This document shows, one piece after another, positions 8,564 to 17,461 of a stretch of 64,000 nt of DNA. The first letter of the stretch is position 1; every line of letters starts with the position of its first letter. The notes under the pieces were generated by a model. The model saw only the letters and a list, made by a program, of their open reading frames with translations. It searched no databases and was not told where the DNA came from. Made by a program: the position numbers and the translations under genes. Origin of the DNA: Paraprevotella clara YIT 11840 (GTDB taxonomy: Bacteria > Bacteroidota > Bacteroidia > Bacteroidales > Bacteroidaceae); NCBI RefSeq assembly GCF_000233955.1, contig NZ_JH376618.1, forward strand, positions 62,001 through 126,000. Direction: 5' to 3'.

Positions 8564-10111
8564 ATGAATTTTGAAATTGTTTATGTCTTAATCTGTCTGG
8601 CCGCTATGGTCGTAGCACTTATCTACGACCGTATGCGTCCGGGCATGATACTTTTTTCTGTCGTCATCCTGTTTTTCTGCGCGGGAATACTTACGCCCAA
8701 GGAAGTGTTGGAAGGTTTCTCGAACAAAGGCATGATTACGGTAGCTCTTTTGTTTCTGGTCAGTGAGGGAATACGTAAGAGCGGAGTGTTGGAACGTTTG
8801 ATTTTTGCCATGTTGCCGCAAAAGAAGTCTACGGTGGCAGGGGCTAATGTACGCGTTCTGCCGGTCATTGCTTTCATTTCGGCTTTTCTGAACAACACGC
8901 CGGTGGTGGTTATTTTTGCGCCTATCATCAAGAACTGGGCGAGACGGATGAAACTGCCACCTGCAAAGTTTTTGATTCCTCTTTCGTATGCCACTATCCT
9001 TGGCGGTATTTGTACGTTGATAGGAACTTCTACGAATCTGGTGGTGGACGGAATGATACAAGATGCAGGTTTTAAAGGCTTTTCCATCTTCGAGTTGGGG
9101 CAGGTCGGGGTGATTATAGCCATTGCGGGCATCATCTATTTGGTTTGTTTTGCCAAACGTTTATTGCCCGACCGAACCCTGAAAGATGACGACATAGAAG
9201 AAAGTAGCGACTCGGGCGATGTTGTGCGCGTGGAGGCCGTGTTGGGAGCACGTTTCCCCGGAAACGGAAAAACGTTGCGCGAATTTGATTTTCACCGTCA
9301 CTATGGAGCCACGGTAAAGAGTCTGCATCGTAATGGTGAACGTCTCCAAGGGGATTGGATGAATGTACGTCTGTCGGAGAATGATACGTTGATTCTGGAT
9401 GCAGACGGCACCTTTATTCCAACATGGGGAGACAGCCGTGTGTTTTTGATGTTGTCGGTGTTGGATGCGGAACCCGAAATGGGAAAGAAAAAGAAATATC
9501 TGGCCATGATTCTGTTGTTGGTGATGATTATCGGGGCAACGGTAGGCGAGCTTCCGGTCGTGGAGCAGGCCCTTCCCGGACTGAAGTTGGATATGTTTTT
9601 CTTTGTTTGCGTCACGACGGTGATTATGGCTTGGACGGGAATGTTTAATCCTAAGAAATATACGAAGTTCATTTCATGGGACGTGTTGATTACTATCGCC
9701 TGTGCTTTTGCTATCAGTAAGGCGATGAGTAATTCCGGTTTTGCAGCTTTCATTGCCGAATATATAATAGGTATGACCGATGCTCTCGGACCGTATGCTT
9801 TGCTGGCCGTGATTTTTATTATCACGAACTTGTTTACGGAGTTGATAACGAATAATGCGGCGGCGGCCCTGTCCTTTCCTATAGCTTTGGAGGTGGCCAA
9901 TCACTTGGGTGTGAGTCCGACTCCGTTTTTTGTAGTGATTTGTATGGCTGCATCGGCTTCGTTCTCTACACCTATCGGTTATCAGACCAATCTGATTGTA
10001 CAAGGTATCGGAGGCTATAAATTTACCGATTTCGTTAAAATAGGCTTGCCTTTGAACATAATTGTGTTTGTGTTATCTGTATTTTTAATACCTTTGTTCT
10101 GGAATTTTTAA
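8564..10111 (+). CDS. SLC13/DASS-family anion permease with central RCK-C domain
   Basis: The 515-residue inner membrane protein has hydrophobic helices on both sides of a hydrophilic block (about residues 205-300) that resembles a TrkA-C/RCK-C ligand-binding domain. N-N-T-P-V-V and I-G-T-S-T-N in the first half and N-N-A-A-A plus T-P-I-G-Y-Q-T-N in the second half are the paired hairpin/SNT motifs of the divalent anion:sodium symporter family. The neighbouring cysC, cysD and cysN suggest sulfate is the substrate; this is inferred from context. Gaps to its neighbours are 23 and 18 bp. Confidence 0.85.
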   Translation: MNFEIVYVLICLAAMVVALIYDRMRPGMILFSVVILFFCAGILTPKEVLEGFSNKGMITVALLFLVSEGIRKSGVLERLIFAMLPQKKSTVAGANVRVLPVIAFISAFLNNTPVVVIFAPIIKNWARRMKLPPAKFLIPLSYATILGGICTLIGTSTNLVVDGMIQDAGFKGFSIFELGQVGVIIAIAGIIYLVCFAKRLLPDRTLKDDDIEESSDSGDVVRVEAVLGARFPGNGKTLREFDFHRHYGATVKSLHRNGERLQGDWMNVRLSENDTLILDADGTFIPTWGDSRVFLMLSVLDAEPEMGKKKKYLAMILLLVMIIGATVGELPVVEQALPGLKLDMFFFVCVTTVIMAWTGMFNPKKYTKFISWDVLITIACAFAISKAMSNSGFAAFIAEYIIGMTDALGPYALLAVIFIITNLFTELITNNAAAALSFPIALEVANHLGVSPTPFFVVICMAASASFSTPIGYQTNLIVQGIGGYKFTDFVKIGLPLNIIVFVLSVFLIPLFWNF

Positions 10112-10129
10112 AAGAGAAGTAAGCAGTTT

Positions 10130-10726
10130 ATGGGAGAGGCGACAAATATCTATCCGATATACGAAAAAATGATGACCCGTTCGGACAAGGAACAACTTCT
10201 TGGACAACGTGGGGTGATGGTCTGGTTCACCGGCTTATCCGGTTCCGGGAAAAGTACGGTGGCACTCGGTGTAGAACGGGAGTTGCATAAGCGTGGTATC
10301 TTGTGCCGCATTTTGGACGGTGATAATATTCGTAGCGGTATCAATAAGAATTTAGGTTTCTCGGCCGACGACCGGAAAGAGAATATCCGTCGTATTGCTG
10401 AAATCGGAAAATTATTCGTAGATACGGGAGTGGTGACGCTTTCTGCCTTTATCAGTCCCACGAACGAATCCCGTCGCATGGCTTCCGGGATTATCGGGGC
10501 GGACGATTTTAAGGAAGTCTATGTGTCCACACCGTTGGAAGTTTGCGAGCAACGCGACGTAAAGGGTTTGTATGCTCGTGCACGTCGGGGAGAAATTAAG
10601 GATTTTACAGGGGTCAGTGCCCCCTTCGAGGTGCCGGAACATCCGGCTCTGACGCTGGATACTTCCGTTCTGACGTTGGAAGAATCGGTTAATAAAGTGT
10701 TGGAACTTATATTGAACAATAAATAA
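10130..10726 (+). CDS. cysC: Adenylylsulfate (APS) kinase
   Basis: The 198-residue protein phosphorylates APS at the 3' position to give PAPS, the universal sulfonate donor. The Walker A loop G-L-S-G-S-G-K-S-T lies near residues 34-42, followed by D-G-D-N-I-R and the family stretch G-F-S-A-D-D-R-x-E-N-I-R-R. F-I-S-P (usually F-I-S-P-Y/F) is also present. The length is normal for a stand-alone kinase. It precedes cysD by 11 bp and acts directly after sulfate adenylyltransferase. Confidence 0.95.
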   Translation: MGEATNIYPIYEKMMTRSDKEQLLGQRGVMVWFTGLSGSGKSTVALGVERELHKRGILCRILDGDNIRSGINKNLGFSADDRKENIRRIAEIGKLFVDTGVVTLSAFISPTNESRRMASGIIGADDFKEVYVSTPLEVCEQRDVKGLYARARRGEIKDFTGVSAPFEVPEHPALTLDTSVLTLEESVNKVLELILNNK

Positions 10727-10737
10727 ATCACAATATT

Positions 10738-11646
10738 ATGTCTGAATATAAATTGAGTCATTTGCAGGAGTTGGAGGCAGAGTCCATTCACATTATCCGT
10801 GAGGTGGCGGCCGAGTTTGAGAATCCTGTAATGCTTTACTCCATAGGAAAGGATTCGTCCGTGATGGTTCGTTTGGCTGAGAAGGCTTTTGCCCCGGGAA
10901 AGGTTCCTTTCCCTTTGATGCACATCGACTCCAAGTGGAAGTTTAAGGAGATGATACAATTTCGCGATGAGTACGCCAAGAAATACGGTTGGAACCTGAT
11001 AGTGGAATCCAATATGGAAGCGTTTCGGGCAGGGGTAGGCCCCTTTACACACGGCAGTAAGGTGCATACGGATTTGATGAAGACCAAGGCTTTGCTGGAT
11101 GCTCTGGCCAAGTATAAGTTTGACGCGGCTTTTGGTGGAGCGCGTCGCGATGAAGAGAAAAGCCGTGCAAAGGAACGTATCTTTTCGTTTCGTGACCAGT
11201 TCCAGCAGTGGGATCCTAAGAACCAGCGCCCGGAGTTATGGGACATTTATAACGCCCGTATCCACAAAGGAGAGAGTATTCGGGTGTTTCCATTGAGTAA
11301 TTGGACCGAATTGGACATCTGGCAGTACATCCGTTTGGAAAGCATTCCTATCGTCCCGCTGTATTATGCCAAGGAACGTCCGGTAGTGAACATCGATGGG
11401 CAACTGATTATGCCGGACGACGACCGTTTGCCGGAAAAATACCGCGACAGGATTGAGATGAAAAAGATTCGTTTCCGTACGTTGGGCTGTTGGCCGCTGA
11501 CCGGTGCCATCGAAAGCGAAGCCGACACGATAGAGAAGATTGTGGAGGAAATGATGACTACCACCAAGAGCGAGCGTACGACCCGTGTGATAGACTTCGA
11601 CCAGGAGGCGTCCATGGAACAGAAAAAGCGTGAAGGGTATTTTTAA
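10738..11646 (+). CDS. cysD: Sulfate adenylyltransferase subunit 2
   Basis: The 302-residue ATP-pyrophosphatase subunit adenylates sulfate to APS, driven by GTP hydrolysis in CysN. The PP-loop motif S-I-G-K-D-S-S-V is near residues 36-43. R-E-G-Y-F at the very C terminus is characteristic of Cys[15 protein letters not shown] and the H-I-D-S-K/T-W-K-F stretch are also family typical. It is 16 bp upstream of the cysN start. Confidence 0.96.
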   Translation: MSEYKLSHLQELEAESIHIIREVAAEFENPVMLYSIGKDSSVMVRLAEKAFAPGKVPFPLMHIDSKWKFKEMIQFRDEYAKKYGWNLIVESNMEAFRAGVGPFTHGSKVHTDLMKTKALLDALAKYKFDAAFGGARRDEEKSRAKERIFSFRDQFQQWDPKNQRPELWDIYNARIHKGESIRVFPLSNWTELDIWQYIRLESIPIVPLYYAKERPVVNIDGQLIMPDDDRLPEKYRDRIEMKKIRFRTLGCWPLTGAIESEADTIEKIVEEMMTTTKSERTTRVIDFDQEASMEQKKREGYF

Positions 11647-11662
11647 TTCAGGAGGGTATTAT

Positions 11663-13090
11663 ATGGCTACATTAAATATAAAGGAGTTTTTAGACCAAGA
11701 CGAGAAAAAAGATTTGTTGCGCCTGTTGACGGCCGGTTCGGTGGATGACGGAAAATCCACATTGATAGGCCGGCTTTTGTTCGACAGCAAGAAACTGTAT
11801 GAAGATCAGTTGCAGGCTTTGGAGCGTGACAGCAAACGTGTGGGGAATGCCGGCGACCATATAGATTATGCTTTGTTGCTCGACGGTTTGAAAGCGGAGC
11901 GCGAAGAAGGCATCACCATAGACGTGGCTTATCGTTATTTCTCGACGAACCAACGCAAATTTATCATTGCCGACACTCCGGGACATGAACAATACACCCG
12001 CAACATGATTACCGGCGGTTCCACGGCTAATTTAGCCATTATATTGGTGGATGCCCGTACGGGAGTCATCACGCAGACCCGTCGTCATACATTTCTTGTT
12101 TCTTTGTTGGGAATCAAACATATCGCGTTGGCCGTCAACAAGATGGACTTGGTGGATTTCGACGAAAACGTGTTCGATGCCATTGTAGCGGAATACAAGG
12201 CTTTGACGGATAAATTAGGTATAGAGGATGTGACCTGTTTTCCCCTTTCCGCTTTGGATGGTGACAATGTGGTGGAAAAGTCTGAGCGTACGCCTTGGTA
12301 TGAAGGCACCAGTCTGTTGGACTTTTTGGAGACCGTACCTATTCATACCGACCGAAACATGACGGATTTCCGTTATCCTGTGCAGTACGTGTTGCGCCCT
12401 AACCTCGACTTCCGTGGGTTCTGTGGGAAGATAGCTTCCGGTGTGGTACGGGAAGGAGATGAAATTATGGCTCTTCCGTCGCGTAAGAAGTCGCATGTGA
12501 AACGTATTGTGACGTATGACGGAGATTTGAAAGAGGCTTTTTGCCCGCAATGTGTGACGTTGACGTTGGAGGATGAGATAGACATTTCACGCGGTGAAAT
12601 GTTAGTACATCCCGACAATGTGCCGGAAGTAGGGCGCTATTTCGAGACGATGCTCGTATGGATGGATGAAGAACCGATGGATCGTAACAAGCATTTTTAT
12701 CTGAAGCATAATACGAATACGACCCGTGCCACGGTAGGTGAGATTTGTTATCAGGTAGATGTGAATACGATGGAGCAGCGTCCGGCGGACGGTTTTCGTT
12801 TGAATGAAATTGGGAAAGTGCATATCACGACGGCAAAACCCATATTTTTCGATGCCTATCAGAAGAACCGTGCGACCGGTTCCTTCATATTGATAGATCC
12901 GATTACGAACAACACGAGTGCAGTGGGCATGATTATCGGTCCGGTGGATGCCAAGGAGAATGACGTTGAGCGCCTTCCGGAGTTGAACCTGCCCAAATTG
13001 GGTATCGGAAAAGAGCATTACGAAGCCATAGAGAAAGCCGTCAAAGATTTGGGACGCCAAGGTCTCGCGATAGAAATCATTAAAGAATAA
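11663..13090 (+). CDS. cysN: Sulfate adenylyltransferase subunit 1 (GTPase)
   Basis: I start this at ATG 11663 because AGGAGGG lies just upstream (11650-11656) and the family begins here, giving 475 residues; an in-frame upstream start (11630) would overlap cysD. The EF-Tu-like GTPase shows G1 [10 protein letters not shown]3 D-T-P-G-H-E-Q-Y and G4 N-K-M-D, then the beta-barrel domains. It is not fused to an APS kinase, consistent with separate cysC two genes upstream. With CysD it forms the ATP sulfurylase complex in the cytoplasm. Confidence 0.95.
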   Translation: MATLNIKEFLDQDEKKDLLRLLTAGSVDDGKSTLIGRLLFDSKKLYEDQLQALERDSKRVGNAGDHIDYALLLDGLKAEREEGITIDVAYRYFSTNQRKFIIADTPGHEQYTRNMITGGSTANLAIILVDARTGVITQTRRHTFLVSLLGIKHIALAVNKMDLVDFDENVFDAIVAEYKALTDKLGIEDVTCFPLSALDGDNVVEKSERTPWYEGTSLLDFLETVPIHTDRNMTDFRYPVQYVLRPNLDFRGFCGKIASGVVREGDEIMALPSRKKSHVKRIVTYDGDLKEAFCPQCVTLTLEDEIDISRGEMLVHPDNVPEVGRYFETMLVWMDEEPMDRNKHFYLKHNTNTTRATVGEICYQVDVNTMEQRPADGFRLNEIGKVHITTAKPIFFDAYQKNRATGSFILIDPITNNTSAVGMIIGPVDAKENDVERLPELNLPKLGIGKEHYEAIEKAVKDLGRQGLAIEIIKE

Positions 13091-13113
13091 CCTTAATTAA
13101 AAATCAAAGTTTC

Positions 13114-14229
13114 ATGGGATTATTAGAGTTCAGCAAACTTCCGGTCAATACGTTGGTAGGTGCCGATTGGAAAACGTTTAAAGAAATGACGCGTGGTCAG
13201 GAGATAGCTCCGGACAAGCGTACCAAGTATTATCTGACGAAGAGCGTATGCAGGCTGTTGAGTTTGTTGGCACCTATCCAAGACCGCAGGTTTGAGGAGA
13301 AGTTGGGGGCGTACGAATTCGACCACGATCCTGTTTTCATTCTCGGACATTGGAGAAGCGGGACGACCTTTGTGCACAACATCTTTGCACAGGACGATAA
13401 TTTCTGTTATACGACCACGTACCAGACCGTATTCCCCCATCTGATGATGTTCGGCCAACCTTTCTTCAAGAAGACGATGGGTTGGCTTATGCCGAACAAA
13501 CGTCCGACGGACAATATGGAGTTGGCTCCCGACCTGCCGCAGGAGGAAGAATTCGCATTGTCGAACATGATGCCTTATTCCTTCTATGACTTTTGGTTCT
13601 TTCCTCAGAAGTGGCAGGAATATTGCGACAAGTATCTGACGTTCGAGAACATTACGAAAGAGGAACTTCAGGTATTCAAGGAAACATTTGTGAAGTTGAT
13701 GAAGATTTCCAGATACTGTACGACGGGAGGAGATGTGTATTTATCCAAGAACCCGCCCCATACGGGACGCGTAAAAGCCTTGGTCGAGATGTTTCCCAAT
13801 GCCAAGTTCATTTACCTGATGCGTAACCCTTATACGGTGTTCGAGAGCACACGCAGTTTCTTCACCAACACGATCAAGCCGTTGGAATTGCAGCATATCA
13901 GCGACGAGGAGATGGAGAAGAACATCCTTCTTACCTATACAAAGCTTTATCGCGCCTATGAGGAGCAGAAGAAGTATGTGCCGGAAGGAAATCTTTTTGA
14001 AGTGAAATTCGAGGATTTTGAGGCTGATGCATTCGGAACCACGAAGCTTGCGTATGAAAAATTAGGTATTCGTGAGTTTGATTGTGCCGAGGCTGCCATA
14101 CGCCAGTATACAGACCGGAAGAAAGGCTACAAAAAGAACAAATATGAGTATAAGCCCCGTACCATTCAGTTGGTGAATGAAAATTGGGGATATGCCCTTA
14201 AGGATTGGGATTATGAGATACATCCGTAA
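13114..14229 (+). CDS. PAPS-dependent sulfotransferase (Sulfotransfer_3 type)
   Basis: The 371-residue protein is the last gene of the run, 23 bp after cysN. The 5'-phosphosulfate loop is L-G-H-W-R-S-G-T-T-F (residues 77-86), and the 3'-phosphate site is L-M-R-N-P-Y-T-V-F-E-S (near 236-246). It has no transmembrane segment or signal peptide, so it should act in the cytoplasm on a small molecule or lipid. Clustering with APS kinase and ATP sulfurylase resembles the Bacteroides thetaiotaomicron locus that sulfonates cholesterol and other steroids (BT_0416 region, from memory). The acceptor here is not proved and could be another alcohol or phenol. Confidence 0.88.
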   Translation: MGLLEFSKLPVNTLVGADWKTFKEMTRGQEIAPDKRTKYYLTKSVCRLLSLLAPIQDRRFEEKLGAYEFDHDPVFILGHWRSGTTFVHNIFAQDDNFCYTTTYQTVFPHLMMFGQPFFKKTMGWLMPNKRPTDNMELAPDLPQEEEFALSNMMPYSFYDFWFFPQKWQEYCDKYLTFENITKEELQVFKETFVKLMKISRYCTTGGDVYLSKNPPHTGRVKALVEMFPNAKFIYLMRNPYTVFESTRSFFTNTIKPLELQHISDEEMEKNILLTYTKLYRAYEEQKKYVPEGNLFEVKFEDFEADAFGTTKLAYEKLGIREFDCAEAAIRQYTDRKKGYKKNKYEYKPRTIQLVNENWGYALKDWDYEIHP

Positions 14230-14253
14230 GATGGGAATCCGTATCCCCCTTTA

Positions 14254-14297
14254 AAACGAAGCATCCTCTCATTTTCGAGTGAGAGGATGCTTCGTTT
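14254..14297. terminator. Bidirectional terminator
   Basis: A perfect 18-bp stem (14254-14271 with 14280-14297) and an 8-nt loop sit between the convergent sulfotransferase and lipoprotein genes. The A/T-rich ends give a short U-run on either strand. Confidence 0.85.
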
Positions 14298-14319
14298 ATG
14301 GATAGGGATGGAATAAAGT

Positions 14320-14799
14320 TCATTCCACACTCGTGGTCGAAAGACTGAAGTTTTCCATCAGAATCTCTCCTTGAGTGGTGTATTCTTTTACGAGCCGATT
14401 GGTTTCTTCTCCATTTACGTAAGCGATAATAGTTACTTTTAACTGTTTTCCCGATTCCTCGGAAGTACTTGTTGCCGAGCCTGAACAAGTCATGAAAAAA
14501 CCGTCTTGTCCCGTTTGGCAACTCACTCTGTTACTTTTCATTTTGCCTACCGAATACGAATCGCCCAAGTATTCCCCGTTTTCGTCATATAGTCTTGCCG
14601 GTCCGTTTACGTTTGTAGCTCCGAATACGAGGTTCACCTCAAAATCTTCTGTGTTCCCAGACTGTTCTACTACGATTTTATGAATACCCGTCCTCATTCC
14701 GTGATGATCATTTTTATGGTCGTCGTCTCCACAAGATACCAGGGCTAAACTTAAACACAAGACCATAATACTCCATACTGATAATTTTATTCTTTTCAT
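14320..14799 (-). CDS. Small surface/periplasmic lipoprotein, unknown function
   Basis: The 159-residue protein starts with a lipoprotein signal peptide ending L-V-S-C, with C-G-D-D-D directly after the acylated Cys. In Bacteroidetes this acidic run acts as a surface export signal. The rest is beta-rich, has two further Cys (C-Q-T-G...M-T-C) that could form a disulfide, and resembles no family I can name. It is convergent with the sulfotransferase and lies downstream of the OmpH-like gene on the same strand, but separated from it by that gene's terminator. Confidence 0.7.
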   Translation of the reverse strand: MKRIKLSVWSIMVLCLSLALVSCGDDDHKNDHHGMRTGIHKIVVEQSGNTEDFEVNLVFGATNVNGPARLYDENGEYLGDSYSVGKMKSNRVSCQTGQDGFFMTCSGSATSTSEESGKQLKVTIIAYVNGEETNRLVKEYTTQGEILMENFSLSTTSVE

Positions 14800-14937
14800 A
14801 TTTTCGCTTTTTGGTGGTTGTGATTTTACTTGACTATGGTTTTCCGGATAATTTCATTCGTTAGTGTCGGCAAGATATGAAAAATATATTAAGTAACAAA
14901 GAAGCTTTGGAAAAATAATGGTAAAAGGTTCTCCAAA

Positions 14938-14968
14938 AATAAAGGAGGTCCTTGAACCTCCCTTATTT
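14938..14968 (-). terminator. Terminator of the OmpH-like gene
   Basis: Read on the minus strand, the stem AAATAAGGGAGG pairs with CCTCCTTTATTT around a short loop and runs into T residues. It lies 10 bp after the stop codon at 14979. Confidence 0.75.
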
Positions 14969-14978
14969 AAATAGATAT

Positions 14979-15608
14979 TTATTCCTTGCTTTTACCGCTG
15001 ATTTTTTCGGCCATTTCCGGATTCTGTTTATACCGTTTGTTCAGGCCGTTTACTACGTCTTTTGTAATGTCGTACTTAGCATTGGCTGCCAAAATATTGT
15101 CTCCGGCCTTGCTGATGATATAATCGAATTTCTTAGATTTATTGTATTCTTTCAGGAATGCCTGAATGGAATCCCGCATTTCGGTGTTGTATTTTGCTTG
15201 TTCTGCGGCGAAATCATTCATCAATCGGTCGTTTAATGCTTGCAAGTCCTGCTGTTGTTTGGCCAATGTCATTTGAGCCTGTTCCACTTGCTCTTTAGTG
15301 GTGAACTGGTTGGTTTCATATTTCTTTTGCAGCTCTGCGGCTTTAGCCTGAAGAGCGCGTTCTTTGCCGGCCAATGTAGCCCGGATGTTTTCTCCCTTTT
15401 TGTTCATCAGGAGCGTATAGTCTTTACAGAAATTGTATTGCGACATCAATGTGTCGATTTCCACATATGCGATTTTCAATCCGCCTGAGGGGATTTCCGT
15501 AGCTTGAGTGTTTGTTTTTTCTTCCGGTGCCGACTTGTTGCATCCCGTCAGGGCGAATGTGGCTGCCAAGGTGATAAGTCCTGCGCCAATGATACTGTTT
15601 TTCTTCAT
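14979..15608 (-). CDS. OmpH/Skp-like periplasmic chaperone lipoprotein
   Basis: The 209-residue lipoprotein (signal ends L-T-G-C at residue 22) carries the OmpH/Skp pattern: I-A-Y-V-E-I-D-T-L near residues 47-55, a long heptad-rich helical hairpin (about 75-155) full of K/E/Q/A, then a C-terminal beta strand region (F-D-Y-I-I-S-K-A-G-D-N-I-L). Members bind unfolded outer membrane proteins in the periplasm. It follows a 73-residue membrane protein gene by 14 bp and likely shares its promoter at 15865. Confidence 0.85.
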   Translation of the reverse strand: MKKNSIIGAGLITLAATFALTGCNKSAPEEKTNTQATEIPSGGLKIAYVEIDTLMSQYNFCKDYTLLMNKKGENIRATLAGKERALQAKAAELQKKYETNQFTTKEQVEQAQMTLAKQQQDLQALNDRLMNDFAAEQAKYNTEMRDSIQAFLKEYNKSKKFDYIISKAGDNILAANAKYDITKDVVNGLNKRYKQNPEMAEKISGKSKE

Positions 15609-15622
15609 TATTTTTTCCTTAT

Positions 15623-15844
15623 TTATGATTTTCTTGTACTGCGTTCATTGATTCTATGTGGATTTTCCACCCGTTCCAAGGCATCCATGGTTTGTACGCA
15701 CGTGATGCCCCGTTTGCGCATAGCCGCACTATGGCCTATGTGGGTGTTTGGGAAGCGGCCGTTTTTCTTAAAAAGGATTTTTATGGCAAAGAATGCCATA
15801 CTTATGGCCACAATTATCAGAGTAAACAATAGTGTCTTCAACAT
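15623..15844 (-). CDS. Small single-pass membrane protein, conserved in Bacteroidetes
   Basis: The 73-residue protein has one N-terminal membrane helix (about 4-24) followed by K-K-N-G-R-F-P-N-T-H-I and M-R-K-R-G-I-T-C-V-Q-T-M-D. I recognise this tail pattern from a conserved Bacteroidetes protein of unknown function. The cytoplasmic or periplasmic tail carries a single Cys. It is first in a two-gene unit with the OmpH-like gene and has its own minus-strand promoter at 15865-15872. Confidence 0.75.
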   Translation of the reverse strand: MLKTLLFTLIIVAISMAFFAIKILFKKNGRFPNTHIGHSAAMRKRGITCVQTMDALERVENPHRINERSTRKS

Positions 15845-15851
15845 TTTTGCG

Positions 15852-15859
15852 TATATTTG
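15852..15859 (+). promoter_or_regulatory. Promoter -7 element for pepD
   Basis: TATATTTG matches TAnnTTTG, 85 bp upstream of the pepD start at 15944. It sits back to back with the minus-strand element at 15865-15872, so the two genes have divergent overlapping promoters. Confidence 0.55.
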
Positions 15860-15864
15860 TGCTA

Positions 15865-15872
15865 CAAAGATA
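15865..15872 (-). promoter_or_regulatory. Promoter -7 element for the small membrane protein/OmpH-like unit
   Basis: CAAAGATA on the plus strand is TATCTTTG on the minus strand, 21 bp upstream of the start codon at 15844. Confidence 0.6.
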
Positions 15873-15943
15873 AACTTTAAAAGCGTGGAATTGTGTCGTA
15901 TCTTCGCTTTTAACCAAATTTAGTAGAATGAATATATAAAATT

Positions 15944-17407
15944 ATGGATATGGAAATGAATTCATTGAAACCTGCCGAGGTTTTTAAGTTTTTTGCAGAA
16001 ATCAACCGGATACCCCGTCCTTCCAAAAAAGAAGAGCGGATGATAGCTTATTTGGAACAGTTTGCCCGTGAAAGAGGTTTGGAATGTGAAGTGGACGAGA
16101 CGGGAAACGTATTGATTCGTAAGGGGGCGACTCCGGGGATGGAAAACCGTAAGACGGTGATTTTACAGAGCCACATGGATATGGTTTGCGAGAAGAACCG
16201 TGAGGTGGAGTTCGATTTTGAAAAAGACGCGATTCGTACGTTGATTGATGGAGATTGGTTGCGTGCGGACGGGACGACGTTGGGTGCCGACGACGGGATA
16301 GGCGTGGCGATGGAGTTGGCCTTGTTGGACGCTTCGGATATTGCCCACGGCCCGATAGAATGTGTGTTTACCCGTGACGAAGAAACAGGTTTGAGCGGTG
16401 CTTTCGGCATGAAGCCCGGTTTCATGTCCGGTGATATTTTGTTGAACTTGGACTCGGAAGACGAAGGGCAGTTGTTCGTAAGTTGTGCCGGGGGAGCGGC
16501 AACTACGGCTGAATTCGACTTTACGCCGGTGGATGTTCCGCAGGATTATTTCTTCTTCGAAGTGAAGGTAAAAGGATTGACGGGCGGACATTCGGGTGAC
16601 GACATTAACAAGAAGCGGGCGAATGCCAACAAGATTCTGGCGCGTTTCCTATATAATGCCTGGACTAAATACGATTTATATTTATGCGACATTCAGGCCG
16701 GAGGTCTGCACAACGCCATACCCCGTGAAGCGATGGCGGTTTGTGCCATTCCGATGAAGGACAAGGAGAGCATCCGTGTGGATTGGAACCTGTTCAGTGC
16801 CGATGTGGAAGAAGAATACAGTGTGACCGAAAAGACCATGGTCTTCGAGTTGCAGAGCGAAAGCGCGAGGCCGAAAGCTGTGGAGCGCGAAGTGGCCCGC
16901 AAGCTCATTTGGGCTTTGCAGGCCGTGCACAACGGCATTCTTTCCATGTCGCAGGACATCGATTTGGTGGAGACCAGTTCCAATCTGGCCAGTATCCGTC
17001 TGACGGACGGCAATAAGATTCAGGTGAAAACCAGTCAGCGCAGCAGCATACTGAGTGCGCGCCACCACATGAGCAATATGGTGAAAGCCGCTTTTGAATT
17101 GGCCGGTGCCCGTGTGGAAGTGGGCGAAGGCTATCCGGGTTGGAAAATGAATCCGGAATCGGACATTCTGAAAATTGCAGTGGAAACTTACAAAGCCTTG
17201 TTTGGCAAAGAACCGAAAGTGTTGGGGATACACGCCGGATTGGAATGCGGATTGTTCAGCGAGAAGTATCCAGGTTTGGACATGGTGTCGTTCGGCCCGA
17301 CGTTGCGTGGAGTACATTCGCCCGACGAACGTTTGTTGATACCGACGGTTGCCATGGTTTGGGACCATATCAAAGCCATTTTGAAGAATATTCCGGCGAA
17401 AGCCTAA
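15944..17407 (+). CDS. pepD: Aminoacyl-histidine dipeptidase (M20 family, PepD)
   Basis: The 487-residue zinc dipeptidase hydrolyses Xaa-His and other dipeptides in the cytoplasm. M20 metal motifs appear in order: S-H-M-D-M-V (His and Asp ligands), G-A-D-D-G-I-G-V-A, the catalytic E-E-T-G-L, L-D-S-E-D, and a late G-L-E-C-G plus F-G-P-T-L-R-G-V-H-S-P carrying the final His. G-L-T-G-G-H-S-G-D-D marks the lid/dimerisation domain. Starts at 15944, 15950 or 15956 are all in frame. A clear terminator follows. Confidence 0.93.
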   Translation: MDMEMNSLKPAEVFKFFAEINRIPRPSKKEERMIAYLEQFARERGLECEVDETGNVLIRKGATPGMENRKTVILQSHMDMVCEKNREVEFDFEKDAIRTLIDGDWLRADGTTLGADDGIGVAMELALLDASDIAHGPIECVFTRDEETGLSGAFGMKPGFMSGDILLNLDSEDEGQLFVSCAGGAATTAEFDFTPVDVPQDYFFFEVKVKGLTGGHSGDDINKKRANANKILARFLYNAWTKYDLYLCDIQAGGLHNAIPREAMAVCAIPMKDKESIRVDWNLFSADVEEEYSVTEKTMVFELQSESARPKAVEREVARKLIWALQAVHNGILSMSQDIDLVETSSNLASIRLTDGNKIQVKTSQRSSILSARHHMSNMVKAAFELAGARVEVGEGYPGWKMNPESDILKIAVETYKALFGKEPKVLGIHAGLECGLFSEKYPGLDMVSFGPTLRGVHSPDERLLIPTVAMVWDHIKAILKNIPAKA

Positions 17408-17416
17408 AATAAGCGG

Positions 17417-17456
17417 GGCATATCTGCGTTATAACAAGGCAGATATGCCTTTTTTG
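17417..17456 (+). terminator. Terminator of pepD
   Basis: GGCATATCTGC pairs with GCAGATATGCC around a short loop, and six T residues follow. It lies just before the next gene at 17462. Confidence 0.8.
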
Positions 17457-17461
17457 AATTT

